The notes beneath the pieces are model-generated. The model saw only the letters and a list, made by a program, of their open reading frames with translations, did no database searches and had not been told where the DNA came from. A program made the translations under genes and the position numbers. 64,000 nucleotides of DNA from Calothrix sp. FI2-JRJ7 (GTDB lineage Bacteria; Cyanobacteriota; Cyanobacteriia; Cyanobacteriales; Nostocaceae). Below are positions 9,036 through 20,127 of the stretch, one piece after another (within the stretch, counting starts at the first letter, position 1; the number at the start of each line of letters is the position of its first letter). Where the stretch lies: assembly GCA_019359675.1 (NCBI GenBank), contig JAHHGX010000010.1:1-64000 (forward strand). Reading direction: 5' to 3'.

Positions 9036-10754
9036 GTGGGTCAGTATCAACCTACTCAGCTTATTCGCTACAGTCCGGATGCTGTAGCTAGTTATTATCG
9101 GTTCCGTCCTTGGCACGTTTGGGCAAGGGCAATTAAGATAATATGGAATTTTGTTGGGTTTATTCTTGGTTTAAAGTCCGATGAATGGTTTGACCGTGTT
9201 GAACAAAATAAGTTGAAGCGGGCAACCCAGTTAAGGATGATGTTGACAAATTTGGGTCCAACTTTTATCAAGGTTGGTCAAGCCCTTTCAACTCGTCCTG
9301 ACTTGATACGTAAGGATTTTCTCGAAGAATTGATAAAACTGCAAGACCAGTTACCACCATTCGATAGTAATCTCGCTTATCGTATTATTGAAGCTCAACT
9401 TGGTGAGTCAATATCTAAAATTTATAGTGAGTTATCACCTACTCCTGTTGCAGCAGCTTCTCTAGGTCAAGTATACCGTGGGCGCCTAGCTTCTACAGGA
9501 GAAGAAGTAGCGGTAAAAGTGCAGCGTCCCAACCTTCGTCCCACACTAACGCTTGACTTATATTTAATGCGGTGGGCAGCAAGTTGGCTATCTCCGTGGT
9601 TGCCTCTCAACCTTGGGCACGATTTAACTTTGATAGTAGACGAATTTGGCACCAAGTTATTTGAAGAAATTGACTATCTTAACGAAGCACGCAACGCTGA
9701 GAAGTTTGCTAGTAATTTTCGTAATGAACCCACTGTAAAGGTTCCAAAAATTTACTGGCATCATACAACGAACCGCGTTTTAACTTTAGAATGGATAAAC
9801 GGGTTCAAATTAAACGATACAAAAGCTATTCGTGAAGCTGGTTTAGACCCAGAAGCAATAGTTCAAATAGGTGTAACAGCAGGGTTACAACAATTACTCG
9901 AACATGGTTTCTTCCATGCAGACCCTCATCCAGGTAACTTGTTTGCAACTCCCGATGGTCGCATGGCTTATATTGACTTTGGGATGATGGATCAACTCGA
10001 TGAAACCACAAAAGAGACCTTGGTTGATTCGGTGGTACATTTGACTAATAAAGAGTACACAGACTTAGCCATCGACTTTGTTAATTTAGGTTTCTTAACA
10101 CCCGATACTGACATTCGTCCAATTATTCCTGCACTCGAAACAGTATTGGGAGATGCTATAGGTAAAAACGTCGGGGAGTTTAACTTTAAAACTGTTACCG
10201 ACCAGTTCTCCGAGTTGATGTATGAGTATCCCTTCCGAGTCCCTGCTAAGTTTGCTTTAATTATTCGTTCCTTAGTAACACAAGAAGGTATTGCTCTGAG
10301 TCTCAACCCTAACTTTAAAATAGTCGAGGTCGCATATCCATATGTCGCACGTCGGTTATTAACGGGTGAATCACCTCAACTACGGCGCCGACTGTTGAAT
10401 ATACTATTTAAAGATGGTAAATTCCAATGGGAACGTTTAGAAAACTTAATTAGTATTGCGCGTACCGATAACAGCTTTGACGTATTACCCACAGCAAAAC
10501 TTGGTATTCGATATTTAATGTCGGATGAAGGTAAGTTTTTACGGCGCCAGTTGGTGTTAGCGTTAACTGAAGACGACCGTTTACACACCGAAGAAGTACA
10601 ACGTTTGTGGAATTTAGTCAAGGATGATTTACAACCTGACAAGATATTAAGCGCAGCTATTAGTGTATTAACAGAGTTTTCACGCGAAGGTGTTGCTGCT
10701 ATTTTACCAAAGGCGCCGATGTTTGCCGTGTTTGATAAACCTAAAGCTAAATAG
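9036..10754 (+). CDS. ABC1/UbiB-family atypical kinase
   Basis: The 572-residue protein has all the marks of the ABC1/ADCK/UbiB family. The KxGQ motif lies in FIKVGQALSTRPDL (about 76-90), the alanine-rich nucleotide loop in AAASLGQVYRG, the catalytic loop in HADPHPGNLF, and the metal-binding DFG in IDFGMMD. These ATPases support prenyl-lipid metabolism; in cyanobacteria the products are plastoquinone and tocopherol rather than ubiquinone. The C terminus is a longer helical region typical of plastid and cyanobacterial members. The start is GTG. A rho-independent terminator follows closely. Confidence 0.92.
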   Translation: MGQYQPTQLIRYSPDAVASYYRFRPWHVWARAIKIIWNFVGFILGLKSDEWFDRVEQNKLKRATQLRMMLTNLGPTFIKVGQALSTRPDLIRKDFLEELIKLQDQLPPFDSNLAYRIIEAQLGESISKIYSELSPTPVAAASLGQVYRGRLASTGEEVAVKVQRPNLRPTLTLDLYLMRWAASWLSPWLPLNLGHDLTLIVDEFGTKLFEEIDYLNEARNAEKFASNFRNEPTVKVPKIYWHHTTNRVLTLEWINGFKLNDTKAIREAGLDPEAIVQIGVTAGLQQLLEHGFFHADPHPGNLFATPDGRMAYIDFGMMDQLDETTKETLVDSVVHLTNKEYTDLAIDFVNLGFLTPDTDIRPIIPALETVLGDAIGKNVGEFNFKTVTDQFSELMYEYPFRVPAKFALIIRSLVTQEGIALSLNPNFKIVEVAYPYVARRLLTGESPQLRRRLLNILFKDGKFQWERLENLISIARTDNSFDVLPTAKLGIRYLMSDEGKFLRRQLVLALTEDDRLHTEEVQRLWNLVKDDLQPDKILSAAISVLTEFSREGVAAILPKAPMFAVFDKPKAK

Positions 10755-10760
10755 TTAAAT

Positions 10761-10792
10761 CCCCCCGAACTCGCGTTCTTGTTGGGGGGATT
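10761..10792 (+). terminator. Intrinsic terminator after the ABC1 kinase gene
   Basis: AATCCCCCC and GGGGGGATT form a strong stem, with the loop GAACTCGCGTTCTTGTT between them and a T-rich stretch after it. It lies six bases past the stop codon. Confidence 0.85.
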
Positions 10793-10844
10793 ATATCTTT
10801 GTGATTGAGATATATTAGGTGTAAAACTAAATATTTACTTAAAT

Positions 10845-13800
10845 ATGTCTCCTGTCAGTGTAGGCGCCAGTACTAAGCGTAAGCAAAATACAACTCCCAA
10901 AATATGGCTGTTGTTAGTGGGGGTTAATCAATATATTGATGAAGAGTTACCTTCTTTGCGGTACCCTGCACTCGACTGTCAAGGTTTAGCTGAAGCGTTA
11001 GAAACTGCCATACGACAATTTTCTGATATTTATATTGCTACTTACCATGACTTTGGTCAGTTACCTGTTTTAGAAAATGTCCGACAGTCTTTAACGACGA
11101 TAAGCAAAGGCGCCAAATCATCTGACACTATTTTATTTTATTTCTCTGGACATGGTATAATAGATGCCGCTACACAACAAACTTATTTGTGTTTACGCGG
11201 TACTCGTAAGGATAATTTAGAAAATACTGCTTTTGCACTTCAGGAATTATTACAGCTTTTAGAAACTTCGTCTGCACGTCATCAGCTTGTTTGGTTAGAT
11301 GCTTGTCATAGTGGAGGAATGACACTACGGGGAAGTACTTTAAACCCAACACCTCAATTATTACAGGTTTTACAAAATGCGGCTTCTGCTAGTAATGGTT
11401 TCTACGCCATGCTTTCGTGCGATAATAACCAACAGTCTTGGGAATTTCCTGAGTTAGGACATGGTGTGTTTACATACTACCTCATGCGGGGGTTACGAGG
11501 TGAAGCCGCAGATAATCGTGGTATTGTGACAGCAGATGGACTTTATCGCTACGTTTATCATCAAACTCTAAGATATATAGATAAGACTAATCAACAGTTA
11601 CGTTTAATTAACCAGCAACGACGCAGTAAGGGAGACACACATCTATATAGTGAATATCCCCTGCAAACACCAAAGCGTATAGTCGAAGGTGTTGGAGAAA
11701 TTATTTTAGGGAAAAAATCAATTATCGAAAACTCTCGTCGAGTTGCTTTGGTTATCGAAGGTTTGACGAATAATACAACGTTGACTTTGAGTAAGTTGTT
11801 ACGAACTCAAGGTAGTTTCAATATTGAATATCTATCTGCACATGATACTACACACTCTCCGGCGCCTATAAATATAACCAGTTCTATCCAAGCTTGTTTA
11901 CAAGATAATCTCAACACTACTGTACTACTATATTTACGCGGAAAGTTAGAGGATGCAGTATTAACGGTTGGGGAAAATATTTGTTTGAGTCGTGACTGGT
12001 TACGACAAGAGTTACGTCATTCTTGTTGCCTACACCTTATTATTATCTTAGATTGTCCTCACAGTGAAACGTATATTTCTGATTGGGTCGATGATTTACA
12101 GATAGATACAGACAAAGGTTTATGTATTATAGCAGGCGCCTCTCCCAATCACGATTTTGCTGATTCTTTAATTGAAACTCTACAAGCAGTTGACCAAGAC
12201 ACCGGGTTAACCGCAGCAGGATGGTTGACACAGTTACAAGTTATTAGCACTGCTCCACTATATATATGGTTATCTGGTGTGCAGGGTGTTATCGAAGTTG
12301 TCCCTGTACAAGAACATATATTAATTCAAAATACAGACTTAGGAATTTGTCCTTATTTAGGTTTACACGCTTTCAGTGAAAACGATAGTCAATACTTTTA
12401 TGGTCGTGAAGCTTTAACGCAGCAGCTACTTAATCATATCGCGTCGCAGTCATTTCTTGCTCTTGTCGGTGCCTCTGGTAGTGGAAAGTCTTCGGTCGTT
12501 CAAGCTGGGTTAATTGCACAACTACGACAAGGTAAACATTTTCCTTCTAGTAACTGGCTTATTTATTGTATACGTCCCGGTGCCAATCCTCTCGATACTT
12601 TAGTCAAAAAGTTGGAAAACGAAAATAATATCCTCGAAGCACTACTTTATCAAGGTGTGGAAGGTTTTGTTTACTGGTTGCGAAGTAGAGAAGCAATGGT
12701 AGTCTTAGTTATAGACCAGTTTGAAGAACTTTTTACACTGGCGCCAAATCAAGATAGACAGCATTTTATAGAATTAGTTTTGGGAGCATTGGAATATGCC
12801 AGCGATAAGTTTAAACTCGTGATTACACTGCGTGCTGACTTTATCGGGTCTTGCTTAGAAATCCCCACTGTTGCTACATTACTCCAGAAATCGAGCGTAT
12901 TTGTACCTCCGCATCTCAACGACGACGAATATCGTAGCGTTATTATTAACCCAGCAGAAAAAGTTGGACTACAAGTAGAACCCAGCTTAGTTGAAGTTTT
13001 ATTACAAGAACTTCAGCATTCAGCAGGAGATTTACCTTTATTAGAATTTGTTTTAGAAGAGTTATGGCATCATCGTTGCGAAGGTAAATTAACTTTATCA
13101 GCATATCAGCAACATTTGGGTGGAATTGCAGGCGCCCTAGAAAGAAAAGCCAATTGCGTTTATGCTGGTTTAGATGATGAAAGTAAAGAATGCGCTAAAT
13201 GGATTTTTCTTGCTTTAACTCAGTTAGGTGAAGGTACCGAAGATACGCGACGACGTGTATTAAAATCTGAATTAGTAGTGAAGAAGTTTTCACAAGCTTT
13301 GGTAGAGAGTACATTACAAGCTTTAACGACAGCAAAATTAGTAGTTGTAAATGTTGAAGAATCATTAGGTGCCAGTAAAGGGGACGGCGCCGAACCAGAT
13401 ATAATGTCATTACAACCGAGCGTTGAAGTTATCCACGAAATCTTAATACGTCACTGGTCAACTTTACGATGGTGGTTAGAAGAGAATCGCAGCAGAATCA
13501 GAACGCATCGTCAAATCGAACAAGCTGCAAAATTATGGTTACAAAATCACGAAAATAGTGACTTTTTACTTCAAGGTGTACGTTTAGCAGAAGCAGAAGA
13601 TATTTATATTAAGTATACAGATGAACTTTCGTTTGATATTCAAAGATTTATCGAAGCTTGTTTAGTTGAGCGTAAAAGACTTCAATATCAAGAAAAAAGA
13701 AGACTTCGACAAGCACAAAGAGCAGTTATTGCCCTCAGTATATTAGGTATTGCTGCATGTAGTTTTGGTGGTTTAGCTTACTGGCAAAGACGTGAAGCAC

Positions 13801-15827
13801 GGATAAGCGAAATTCAAGCATTAAATCAATCATCAAAAGCAAATCTATTATTGAATCAACAGTTAGAAGCGTTAGTTGCCAGTATCAAAGCAGGAAAACA
13901 GTTAAAAAACACTTTCGCATTACCACCTTATCTTAGAGTAGAGACAATTGCCACACTTGAACAATCTATTTCGCAAATGCAAGAACGTAACCGTTTCGAG
14001 GGACACGAAGACGGAGTTATCAGCGTTGCTTTTAGTAATGATAGTCAAATTATCGCAAGTGGCAGTTTAGATAAAACGATAAAGCTGTGGAATATTAACG
14101 GTAAGCTTCTCAGAACTTTAACGGGACATACCGAACCAGTATACAGCGTCAGCTTGGCGCCTGATGGAAAAATTCTCGCTTCTAGTAGCGTTGATAAAAC
14201 GGTTAAATTATGGAATGTCGAAGATGGAAGTTTGATAAAAACCTTGGAAGGACATACTCAAAACGTTAATAATGTGGTTTTTAGTCCAGATGGACAAACT
14301 CTTGCATCTGCGAGTTCAGATAAAACGATAAAAATATGGAGTCGTCAAGATGGGCGCCTGCTCAAAACCATTACAGGATATAATTTCCCCATTATAAGTA
14401 TTGCATTTAGTCCAGATAGTAAAAATATAGCTGCGGGTGGTGAAGACAAAACGATAAAAATCTGGGATATTAACAATGGGCGCCTGCTGAAAACGCTATC
14501 AGAACACCAAGGATGGGTAAACAGTCTTAATTATAGTAAAGACGGTAAAAGCCTTGCTTCTGGAAGTGCCGATAAAAATATTATCCTATGGAGCGTTAGT
14601 GACGGCAAATTAATCAAAACCATATCAGGACATACAGCTTCAGTATGGGGTGTTCGCTTTAGTCCCGATGACAAAATGATAATTTCAGCAAGTCGTGACA
14701 GAACGATTAAACTTTGGAATCGTAACGGCAGTATATTAGAAGAATTCAAAGGACATAATAACGGTGTTTATAATGCAGTCTTTAGTCCAGACGGCAAAAA
14801 TATCGCATCCGCTAGCTTAGATGGTACACTAAAACTATGGCGGCGCCGAGACATTTCACTATTAGATGTATTAAGTGGACACAGTAACGGAGTTTATGCA
14901 GTTGCTTATAGTGTTGACGGTAGTAAAATAATATCAGCCAGTGGTGATGGATACGTCAAAGTATGGAACCGTAATGGAATATTATTCAAAAGTTTTGCTG
15001 CACATAGTAAAGAAATATATAGTATAGCTGTTGGTAAAGATAAATTTGCCACCGCAGGTAGTGATGGTGCCATTAAGATATGGCAAGATGATAAATTAAT
15101 TCAAACTATAAACGCTCACAATGCAGAAATTAACCATATAACTTTTAGTCCAGACAACAAATTAATTGCCTCTGCAAGTAAAGACAACACTGTAAAAATC
15201 TGGGTAGTTAGTACAGGTAAATTATTTTTTACATTAGAACATACAGCAGAAGTATATGGGGTAAGCTTTAGTAGAGATGCAGAAAATATAGCATCTGCGA
15301 GTGTAGATAAAACAATAAAACTTTGGCGCCGTAGTGATGGTAAATTATTAAATACGCTTTTGGGTCATAAAGACTGGGTGTATAGCGTAACCTTTAGTCC
15401 AGATAGTAAAATTATAGCTTCAACGAGTGCAGATAAAACGATAAAACTATGGCGCCGTGCCAATGGGAAATTGCTTCGTACTCTCAGAGGACATATGGCA
15501 GAAGTATATAAAGCAGACTTTTCTGTTGATGGTAAAACCATAACCTCAGCATCTGAAGATAAAACAATCAAACTTTGGCATATCGATGGGCACCTAATGA
15601 CTACATTACCAGAATTAGGCGCCGGAGTTATGAGCATAAATTTTAGTCCTGATAATAAAACAATAGTATCAGGTAGTATAGATAATACTGTAAGAATTTG
15701 GCGGTTTGATAATAATCAAATAAATACTTTAGAAGTTAATCAGTTAATTAATAATGGGTGTCAATGGGTCAAAAATTATTTAATCAATAATTCCAAGGTT
15801 GTAGTACAAAATATTTGCAATAGATAA
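10845..15827 (+). CDS. Caspase-like - STAND ATPase - 14x WD40 protein
   Basis: This giant 1660-residue protein has four parts. First is a caspase/metacaspase-like peptidase (about 1-270) with the histidine in FYFSGHGI (about 100) and the cysteine in LDACHSGG (about 153). Second is a STAND P-loop ATPase (about 500-900) with Walker [10 protein letters not shown] (about 540) and Walker [11 protein letters not shown] (about 620). Third is one predicted membrane helix (about 960-980). Fourth are 14 WD40 repeats (about 1055-1620), enough for two seven-bladed propellers. Proteins of this plan act as signal-gated switches in bacterial stress, cell death or anti-phage responses. The WD40 part would sense, the ATPase would oligomerise, and the caspase part would cleave. 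The trigger is unknown. Confidence 0.93.
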   Translation: MSPVSVGASTKRKQNTTPKIWLLLVGVNQYIDEELPSLRYPALDCQGLAEALETAIRQFSDIYIATYHDFGQLPVLENVRQSLTTISKGAKSSDTILFYFSGHGIIDAATQQTYLCLRGTRKDNLENTAFALQELLQLLETSSARHQLVWLDACHSGGMTLRGSTLNPTPQLLQVLQNAASASNGFYAMLSCDNNQQSWEFPELGHGVFTYYLMRGLRGEAADNRGIVTADGLYRYVYHQTLRYIDKTNQQLRLINQQRRSKGDTHLYSEYPLQTPKRIVEGVGEIILGKKSIIENSRRVALVIEGLTNNTTLTLSKLLRTQGSFNIEYLSAHDTTHSPAPINITSSIQACLQDNLNTTVLLYLRGKLEDAVLTVGENICLSRDWLRQELRHSCCLHLIIILDCPHSETYISDWVDDLQIDTDKGLCIIAGASPNHDFADSLIETLQAVDQDTGLTAAGWLTQLQVISTAPLYIWLSGVQGVIEVVPVQEHILIQNTDLGICPYLGLHAFSENDSQYFYGREALTQQLLNHIASQSFLALVGASGSGKSSVVQAGLIAQLRQGKHFPSSNWLIYCIRPGANPLDTLVKKLENENNILEALLYQGVEGFVYWLRSREAMVVLVIDQFEELFTLAPNQDRQHFIELVLGALEYASDKFKLVITLRADFIGSCLEIPTVATLLQKSSVFVPPHLNDDEYRSVIINPAEKVGLQVEPSLVEVLLQELQHSAGDLPLLEFVLEELWHHRCEGKLTLSAYQQHLGGIAGALERKANCVYAGLDDESKECAKWIFLALTQLGEGTEDTRRRVLKSELVVKKFSQALVESTLQALTTAKLVVVNVEESLGASKGDGAEPDIMSLQPSVEVIHEILIRHWSTLRWWLEENRSRIRTHRQIEQAAKLWLQNHENSDFLLQGVRLAEAEDIYIKYTDELSFDIQRFIEACLVERKRLQYQEKRRLRQAQRAVIALSILGIAACSFGGLAYWQRREARISEIQALNQSSKANLLLNQQLEALVASIKAGKQLKNTFALPPYLRVETIATLEQSISQMQERNRFEGHEDGVISVAFSNDSQIIASGSLDKTIKLWNINGKLLRTLTGHTEPVYSVSLAPDGKILASSSVDKTVKLWNVEDGSLIKTLEGHTQNVNNVVFSPDGQTLASASSDKTIKIWSRQDGRLLKTITGYNFPIISIAFSPDSKNIAAGGEDKTIKIWDINNGRLLKTLSEHQGWVNSLNYSKDGKSLASGSADKNIILWSVSDGKLIKTISGHTASVWGVRFSPDDKMIISASRDRTIKLWNRNGSILEEFKGHNNGVYNAVFSPDGKNIASASLDGTLKLWRRRDISLLDVLSGHSNGVYAVAYSVDGSKIISASGDGYVKVWNRNGILFKSFAAHSKEIYSIAVGKDKFATAGSDGAIKIWQDDKLIQTINAHNAEINHITFSPDNKLIASASKDNTVKIWVVSTGKLFFTLEHTAEVYGVSFSRDAENIASASVDKTIKLWRRSDGKLLNTLLGHKDWVYSVTFSPDSKIIASTSADKTIKLWRRANGKLLRTLRGHMAEVYKADFSVDGKTITSASEDKTIKLWHIDGHLMTTLPELGAGVMSINFSPDNKTIVSGSIDNTVRIWRFDNNQINTLEVNQLINNGCQWVKNYLINNSKVVVQNICNR

Positions 15828-15830
15828 AGT

Positions 15831-15893
15831 AGGGTGCGTAAAAGCCTTTACTATTTATCAATGAAACGCAAATTAAGCTGCTTTTACGCACCA
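15831..15893. repeat. Hairpin repeat of the GGTGCGT family
   Basis: Arms GGGTGCGTAAAAGC and GCTTTTACGCACC fold over a loop of about 35 bases. It lies just past the stop of the WD40 protein and may serve as its terminator. Confidence 0.75.
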
Positions 15894-15932
15894 TCTAGAA
15901 TTTGCTGGTCGGTTTAAAAGCCAACAGAATAG

Positions 15933-15956
15933 AGAGACGTAACATGTTACGTCTCT
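15933..15956. repeat. Perfect 24-bp palindrome
   Basis: AGAGACGTAACA is followed directly by its reverse complement. Related palindromes with AGAGACGT / ACGTCTCT arms occur at 19223-19252, and variants occur near 1826 and 61838. This is another dispersed hairpin family. Confidence 0.8.
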
Positions 15957-15968
15957 ACATTTCCTGTT

Positions 15969-16301
15969 CTATCGTGCCTGATTAATCGAATTAATTTGAG
16001 GTAATGCTTCAGTACCACCGGGGCCTTTTGGTTTTGGACGTATTCGTGTATTAATATTTGAATCTATTCCTGGTCGTGCTTGTAATGCATCACTTCCACC
16101 TGGGCCAGGTGGTTTTGGTCTTGTTGTATCTGATATTCCACCACCTAGCTTGGCGCCTGTAGATGTGGGAATATTTACATGGGTGCCAACATTGACTTTT
16201 TGTACTTGCTGCAATGTATTGGTTTGAGCGACTTCACCAGCAAAACTTACTGTAGCGCTTCCTAGGAGTACAACAGCTCCTATTGCAAAATGCTTAATCA
16301 T
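15969..16301 (-). CDS. Small exported Pro/Gly-rich protein
   Basis: The 110-residue protein has a clear signal peptide (MIKHFAIGAVVLLGSATVSFA, cleavage near 21). The mature part is short and disordered and holds two copies of RPKPxGPGGxxAL, at about 62-74 and 88-100. An AAGGAGG ribosome site lies before the ATG. I do not recognise a family. The repeated Lys/Pro/Gly motif suggests a cell-wall or sheath-associated peptide, but that is a guess. Confidence 0.7.
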   Translation of the reverse strand: MIKHFAIGAVVLLGSATVSFAGEVAQTNTLQQVQKVNVGTHVNIPTSTGAKLGGGISDTTRPKPPGPGGSDALQARPGIDSNINTRIRPKPKGPGGTEALPQINSINQAR

Positions 16302-16532
16302 ATATGAGCCTCCTTGTATCTTAAGATACTGGATGTACTTTTTTCGATTTCACTTGTCTATATGTTTGGCTTGTCGTGTTTATGCAGCCCTGTCATATAT
16401 TTATATACAGTGGCGCCTATGAAATTTCGGAATTTTAGCTTGGTACTTGGTAAGGTGTGGTGCCTTGTACAGTAAACTATTGTTACAAAGGCATAATTTA
16501 TTTAACGTTCAGAATTAAAACAGGAGTCCTGC

Positions 16533-16907
16533 GTGTATTATTATCCAACCTACCCGCCATATTTTGTACTTGCATTTGGATTATTTGCGGCTATAACATC
16601 GGGTGCAGCACTCGCTGGAACTCTAAAAACAGTTGTAACTAAATGGCAAAGCGGTGGCGCCGAGAAGTCTGGCACTACTTTATCGAAAAAAGCTTTATTA
16701 TTTCCATTTCTGGGTGTAACCATTGGTCTCGTGTCGTTTTTAGTCTCAGGTTTAGAAATATTTGGGTTTCCTCCAACTCTCGCTTTAGCTATAGGTTTAC
16801 CTATTGCGCTGTTGACATGTTTACTAATGTGGGTACAGCTTGGCAGCATGATGACCTTTGTTGAAACACGGGGAATGAGTTCTTTAGATTTAGATTCAAT
16901 GAGCTAG
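16533..16907 (+). CDS. Conserved cyanobacterial membrane protein, unknown
   Basis: The 124-residue protein has about three to four hydrophobic segments: FVLAFGLFAAITSGAALAG, LLFPFLGVTIGLVSFLVSG and LALAIGLPIALLTCLLMWVQ. A basic, Gly-rich loop lies after the first segment and an acidic tail follows. The GTG start is preferred because AGGAG stands seven bases upstream. The pattern is that of small cyanobacterial membrane proteins of unknown role. Confidence 0.75.
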   Translation: MYYYPTYPPYFVLAFGLFAAITSGAALAGTLKTVVTKWQSGGAEKSGTTLSKKALLFPFLGVTIGLVSFLVSGLEIFGFPPTLALAIGLPIALLTCLLMWVQLGSMMTFVETRGMSSLDLDSMS

Positions 16908-17293
16908 ATTTTAAATTAGTATATATTCTAAATAGAGGTACTTAATTTAACTACCTCTATTTTTATGCCTTGTTTTAAAAAGTATCGTTATTAATTATAA
17001 ATTAAAAATACCAAAAGCACATATTATTGATGAATTACCATTGAAATTAATAGTGATAAATTTAGAAACAGCAGAGATAGTACAATGGATAAGATGACTA
17101 ATTATCGAGAAATCGTTAAACAAGTAATTAGCCAATATTCGCGCTTTGTGCCTCAAATTTGTAAATTTTTTGTAACAATTGGCGCAGACTTACTTATTTA
17201 GAAACCGGGTTTCTTGGTTGAGAAATTGCAATAAAAACGAGGATTTTGGGTAGAAACCGGGTTTATTTGAAGTTTTGTACTACAATTAGATAT
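16908..17293. other. Intergenic region with XisH/XisI-like remnant and repeats
   Basis: A short coding remnant lies at about 17000-17201 (listed separately). It is followed by two copies of AGAAACCGGGTTT (about 17201 and 17252), a repeat common in cyanobacterial intergenic DNA. The longer ABC-exporter frame starting at 17246 would run through the second copy, so that start is unlikely. Confidence 0.5.
17000..17201 (+). pseudogene. Possible XisH/XisI gene-pair remnant
   Basis: A frame ending in IPKAHIIDELPLKL...AEIVQWIR stops at a TGA that overlaps a second start at 17085. That second frame reads MDKMTNYREIVKQVISQYSR and stops after 38 residues. The second piece resembles the N terminus of XisI, an accessory protein named for heterocyst excision elements and usually encoded right after XisH with a similar overlap. 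Both pieces are truncated. The match rests on short stretches only. Confidence 0.35.
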
Positions 17294-19108
17294 ATGAGAA
17301 ATAGTAACATTGGGAACTTGCTGCGCCAATCTCTGGGTGTCTTTCGCTATAGTGGGCGTGCTGTAAATTTGGTATGGACGACGAGCAGAAATCTTACTAT
17401 TATTTTTGGAGTATTGACACTGGCTGGGGGTATATTGCCTGCTGCAATGGCTTATATCGGTAAGTTCATTGTAGATGCAGTAGTTGTAGCATCACAGTCA
17501 AATAATGATATCTATCGTCCGTTGATCTTTGTTGGGTTGGAAGCTATTGCTGTTATATTACTGGCAGCAAGTCAACGTGGACAAAGTATTTGCCAGTCTT
17601 TATTACGGGCAATGCTTGGACAACGGGTTAATGAGCTTATATTAAGTAAGGCTTTAACTTTAGAGTTACCCCAGTTTGAAGATTCAGAGTTTTATGACAA
17701 GATGACTAACGCACGTCGTGAAGCTTCATCGCGTCCGCTATCTTTAGTGACTCGGACTTTTGGGTTAGTTCAAAATGCTCTTTCGCTTTTAACATTCGGT
17801 GCCTTATTAGTCAAGTTTTCGATATGGGCTGTAATAATATTAGTCATTGCCGCTATTCCTTCATTTATTGGTGAAACGAAATTCGCTTCGCAAGCTTTTC
17901 GCCTTTTTAGTTGGAGGGCGCCGGAAACTAGGCAACAATCTTATTTAGAAACTTTAGTAGCACGCGAAGATTTTGCCAAAGAAGTAAAATTGTACCAATT
18001 GGGAGACATGTTGCTGCGACGTTACCGCAATAACTTCCACCAACTCTTCTATGAAGACAGAGATTTAACGTTGCGACGAGGGTTATGGGGGTACTTATTA
18101 GGGTTGCTGAGTAACATTACTTTCTATATAACTTATGCGTGGATAGTTATCGAAACGGTTGCGGGACGAATATCTTTGGGAGACATGACTATGTACATCA
18201 CCGTGTTTCGCCAAGGACAAGCAACTTTTTCCGGCGCCTTAACTTCGATTGGTGGAATGTACGAAGATAATTTATATCTATCTAACTTGTATGAGTTTTT
18301 AGAAGCGGAAGTTCCAACGCGAATAGGTAAAGCCACCAAGGGAGTTAACCGAAACGACGGAATTAGATTTGAAAACGTCAGCTTTACTTACCCAGGAAAT
18401 AATCAGCCAGCGCTACAAAACATATCTTTTCACCTCAAACCAGGAGAAAAGCTGGCAATTGTTGGAGAAAATGGTTCAGGTAAGACAACTTTAATCAAAC
18501 TTCTAACTCGACTATATAATCCTGACTCTGGAAAAATTTTACTCGATGGTTTGGATTTACAAGAGTGGGATGTAGATATATTACGTCAACGTATTGGAGT
18601 TATTTTCCAGAACTTTGTCCGTTACCAGTTTACAGTCGGTGAGAACATCGGTGTTGGAGATGTGCAGCGCATTGATGATAAAGAACTATGGGAAATGGCA
18701 GCATCAAAGGGTATGGCGACACCATTTATCGAAAAATTGCCCGATAATTTTTCTACCCAGTTAGGTAAATGGTTTAAAGACGGGCAGGAACTATCGGGTG
18801 GGCAATGGCAGAAAATAGCCCTTGCACGCGCCTTCATGCGAACCGATGCAGATATTCTAGTATTAGACGAACCAACTTCTGCCATCGACGCCCAAGCAGA
18901 ATTTGAAATTTTTGAACGACTGCGAACCTTGACCAAACACCAAATGGTCTTTTTAATATCACACCGCTTTTCCACCGTGCGAATGGCAAACAAAATCATC
19001 GTTATCGAAGGTGGAGAACTCATCGAAGAAGGAACCCACGAACAACTTCTTAAAAAAGGCGCCAGATATGCCGAATTATTTACATTACAAGCATCCGGAT
19101 ACAGATAA
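17294..19108 (+). CDS. ABC exporter, fused membrane and ATPase domains
   Basis: About 604 residues. An exporter-type transmembrane domain with six helices occupies about 30-320. The nucleotide-binding domain has Walker A GENGSGKTTL (about 390), signature LSGGQWQK (about 500), Walker B ILVLDEPTSAID (about 523) and the switch histidine in LISHRFSTV. It would work as a homodimeric or heterodimeric half-transporter exporting lipid, peptide or polysaccharide across the inner membrane; the substrate cannot be read. The ATG at 17294 (MRNSNIGN) is chosen over the in-frame start at 17246, which runs through a dispersed repeat. Confidence 0.9.
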   Translation: MRNSNIGNLLRQSLGVFRYSGRAVNLVWTTSRNLTIIFGVLTLAGGILPAAMAYIGKFIVDAVVVASQSNNDIYRPLIFVGLEAIAVILLAASQRGQSICQSLLRAMLGQRVNELILSKALTLELPQFEDSEFYDKMTNARREASSRPLSLVTRTFGLVQNALSLLTFGALLVKFSIWAVIILVIAAIPSFIGETKFASQAFRLFSWRAPETRQQSYLETLVAREDFAKEVKLYQLGDMLLRRYRNNFHQLFYEDRDLTLRRGLWGYLLGLLSNITFYITYAWIVIETVAGRISLGDMTMYITVFRQGQATFSGALTSIGGMYEDNLYLSNLYEFLEAEVPTRIGKATKGVNRNDGIRFENVSFTYPGNNQPALQNISFHLKPGEKLAIVGENGSGKTTLIKLLTRLYNPDSGKILLDGLDLQEWDVDILRQRIGVIFQNFVRYQFTVGENIGVGDVQRIDDKELWEMAASKGMATPFIEKLPDNFSTQLGKWFKDGQELSGGQWQKIALARAFMRTDADILVLDEPTSAIDAQAEFEIFERLRTLTKHQMVFLISHRFSTVRMANKIIVIEGGELIEEGTHEQLLKKGARYAELFTLQASGYR

Positions 19109-19126
19109 CGTATACGGTATACCGTC

Positions 19127-19252
19127 GTATATCGTAGGGGCAGGTTAACCCATAAATTCCAACAAAATAATAACTCCGAAAACCTGTCCCTGCCCCCTGA
19201 ATTGTTCATGAATATTGTAGATTGTAGAGACGTGATTAATCACGTCTCTACA
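19127..19252. repeat. Two hairpin repeats after the ABC exporter
   Basis: An imperfect stem with arms GGGGCAGGTT and AACCTGTCCCTGCCCC runs from about 19136 to 19197. A perfect 30-bp palindrome follows at 19223-19252, centred on GTGATTAATCAC. Either could end the exporter transcript. The rest of the gap up to 19359 shows nothing else. Confidence 0.7.
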
Positions 19253-19359
19253 TTTGTTTTTGGGTTAAATTAAAAAATTATTACTAAAATCAGTTGTAAT
19301 AAATCTCATCGAGCGGTACAATCACCATTTGTCTAATGCAAATGTTCTAACTTAAAACA

Positions 19360-20127
19360 GTGTCCACAACTCGCATTCTGGCTTTATTTAACCAAAGTGG
19401 AGGCGTTGGTAAAACAAGTTTAACCATGAACTTGGGTTATCACCTTGCACAAAGAAAAAAAAACCGTGTCTTACTTGTAGACATGGACCCCCAAGCAAGT
19501 CTAACTACTTTCATGGGTTTAGACCCTGATTCTTTAAACAAAACTGTATATGAAGCAATTGTTGGAGAAGAGGATTTACCTATATATCCCGAACTGATTC
19601 ACAATATGGCACTGGCGCCTGCTAATATCAACTTGAGTGCAGCGGAACTTGAGTTGGTTTCTGCTTTAATGCGAGAAATGCGTTTAAAAAATGCATTGGC
19701 GCCAATATTAGATAATTACGATTACGTTCTTATCGATTGTCCACCATCTTTAGGTATTTTGAGTGTAATTAGTTTAGTAGCTGCGACTCATGTATTAGTT
19801 CCAATTCAATGTCAATTTAAATCATTTCAGGGAACTGATTTATTACTCAAAACAGTCGCAGCATTAAAAAAAGGCGCCAATCGACAATTAGCTATTGCCG
19901 GATTCATTCCAACAATGTATGATTCCCGTACTGCTCAAGAAAGCAGAACTAGTAAAGCAATTTTTGAACAGTTATCACCCCTTGCCACGGTCTTTGACCC
20001 GATACCAAAAACAATTGCATTTGCCGACGCTAGCGAAGCGCGACTACCTATTGCTTTATCTAGTCCTAAAAATCCCGCCGTTGAAGTTCTCAAAAAAACA
20101 GCATCCAAATTAGAGAAACTCAAGTGA
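19360..20127 (+). CDS. ParA/Soj-type partition ATPase
   Basis: The 255-residue deviant-Walker ATPase has GGVGKTS at 14-20 with the extra lysine-type signature region, LLVDMDPQASLT (Walker A', about 38-50) and VLIDCPPSLG (Walker B, about 123-132). ParA proteins bind DNA as ATP dimers and move ParB-parS complexes. It overlaps the parB-like gene by four bases (GTGA), so the two form one operon. The GTG start gives the normal N terminus. No replication gene is nearby, so the pair could serve the chromosome or be left from an integrated plasmid. Confidence 0.92.
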   Translation: MSTTRILALFNQSGGVGKTSLTMNLGYHLAQRKKNRVLLVDMDPQASLTTFMGLDPDSLNKTVYEAIVGEEDLPIYPELIHNMALAPANINLSAAELELVSALMREMRLKNALAPILDNYDYVLIDCPPSLGILSVISLVAATHVLVPIQCQFKSFQGTDLLLKTVAALKKGANRQLAIAGFIPTMYDSRTAQESRTSKAIFEQLSPLATVFDPIPKTIAFADASEARLPIALSSPKNPAVEVLKKTASKLEKLK

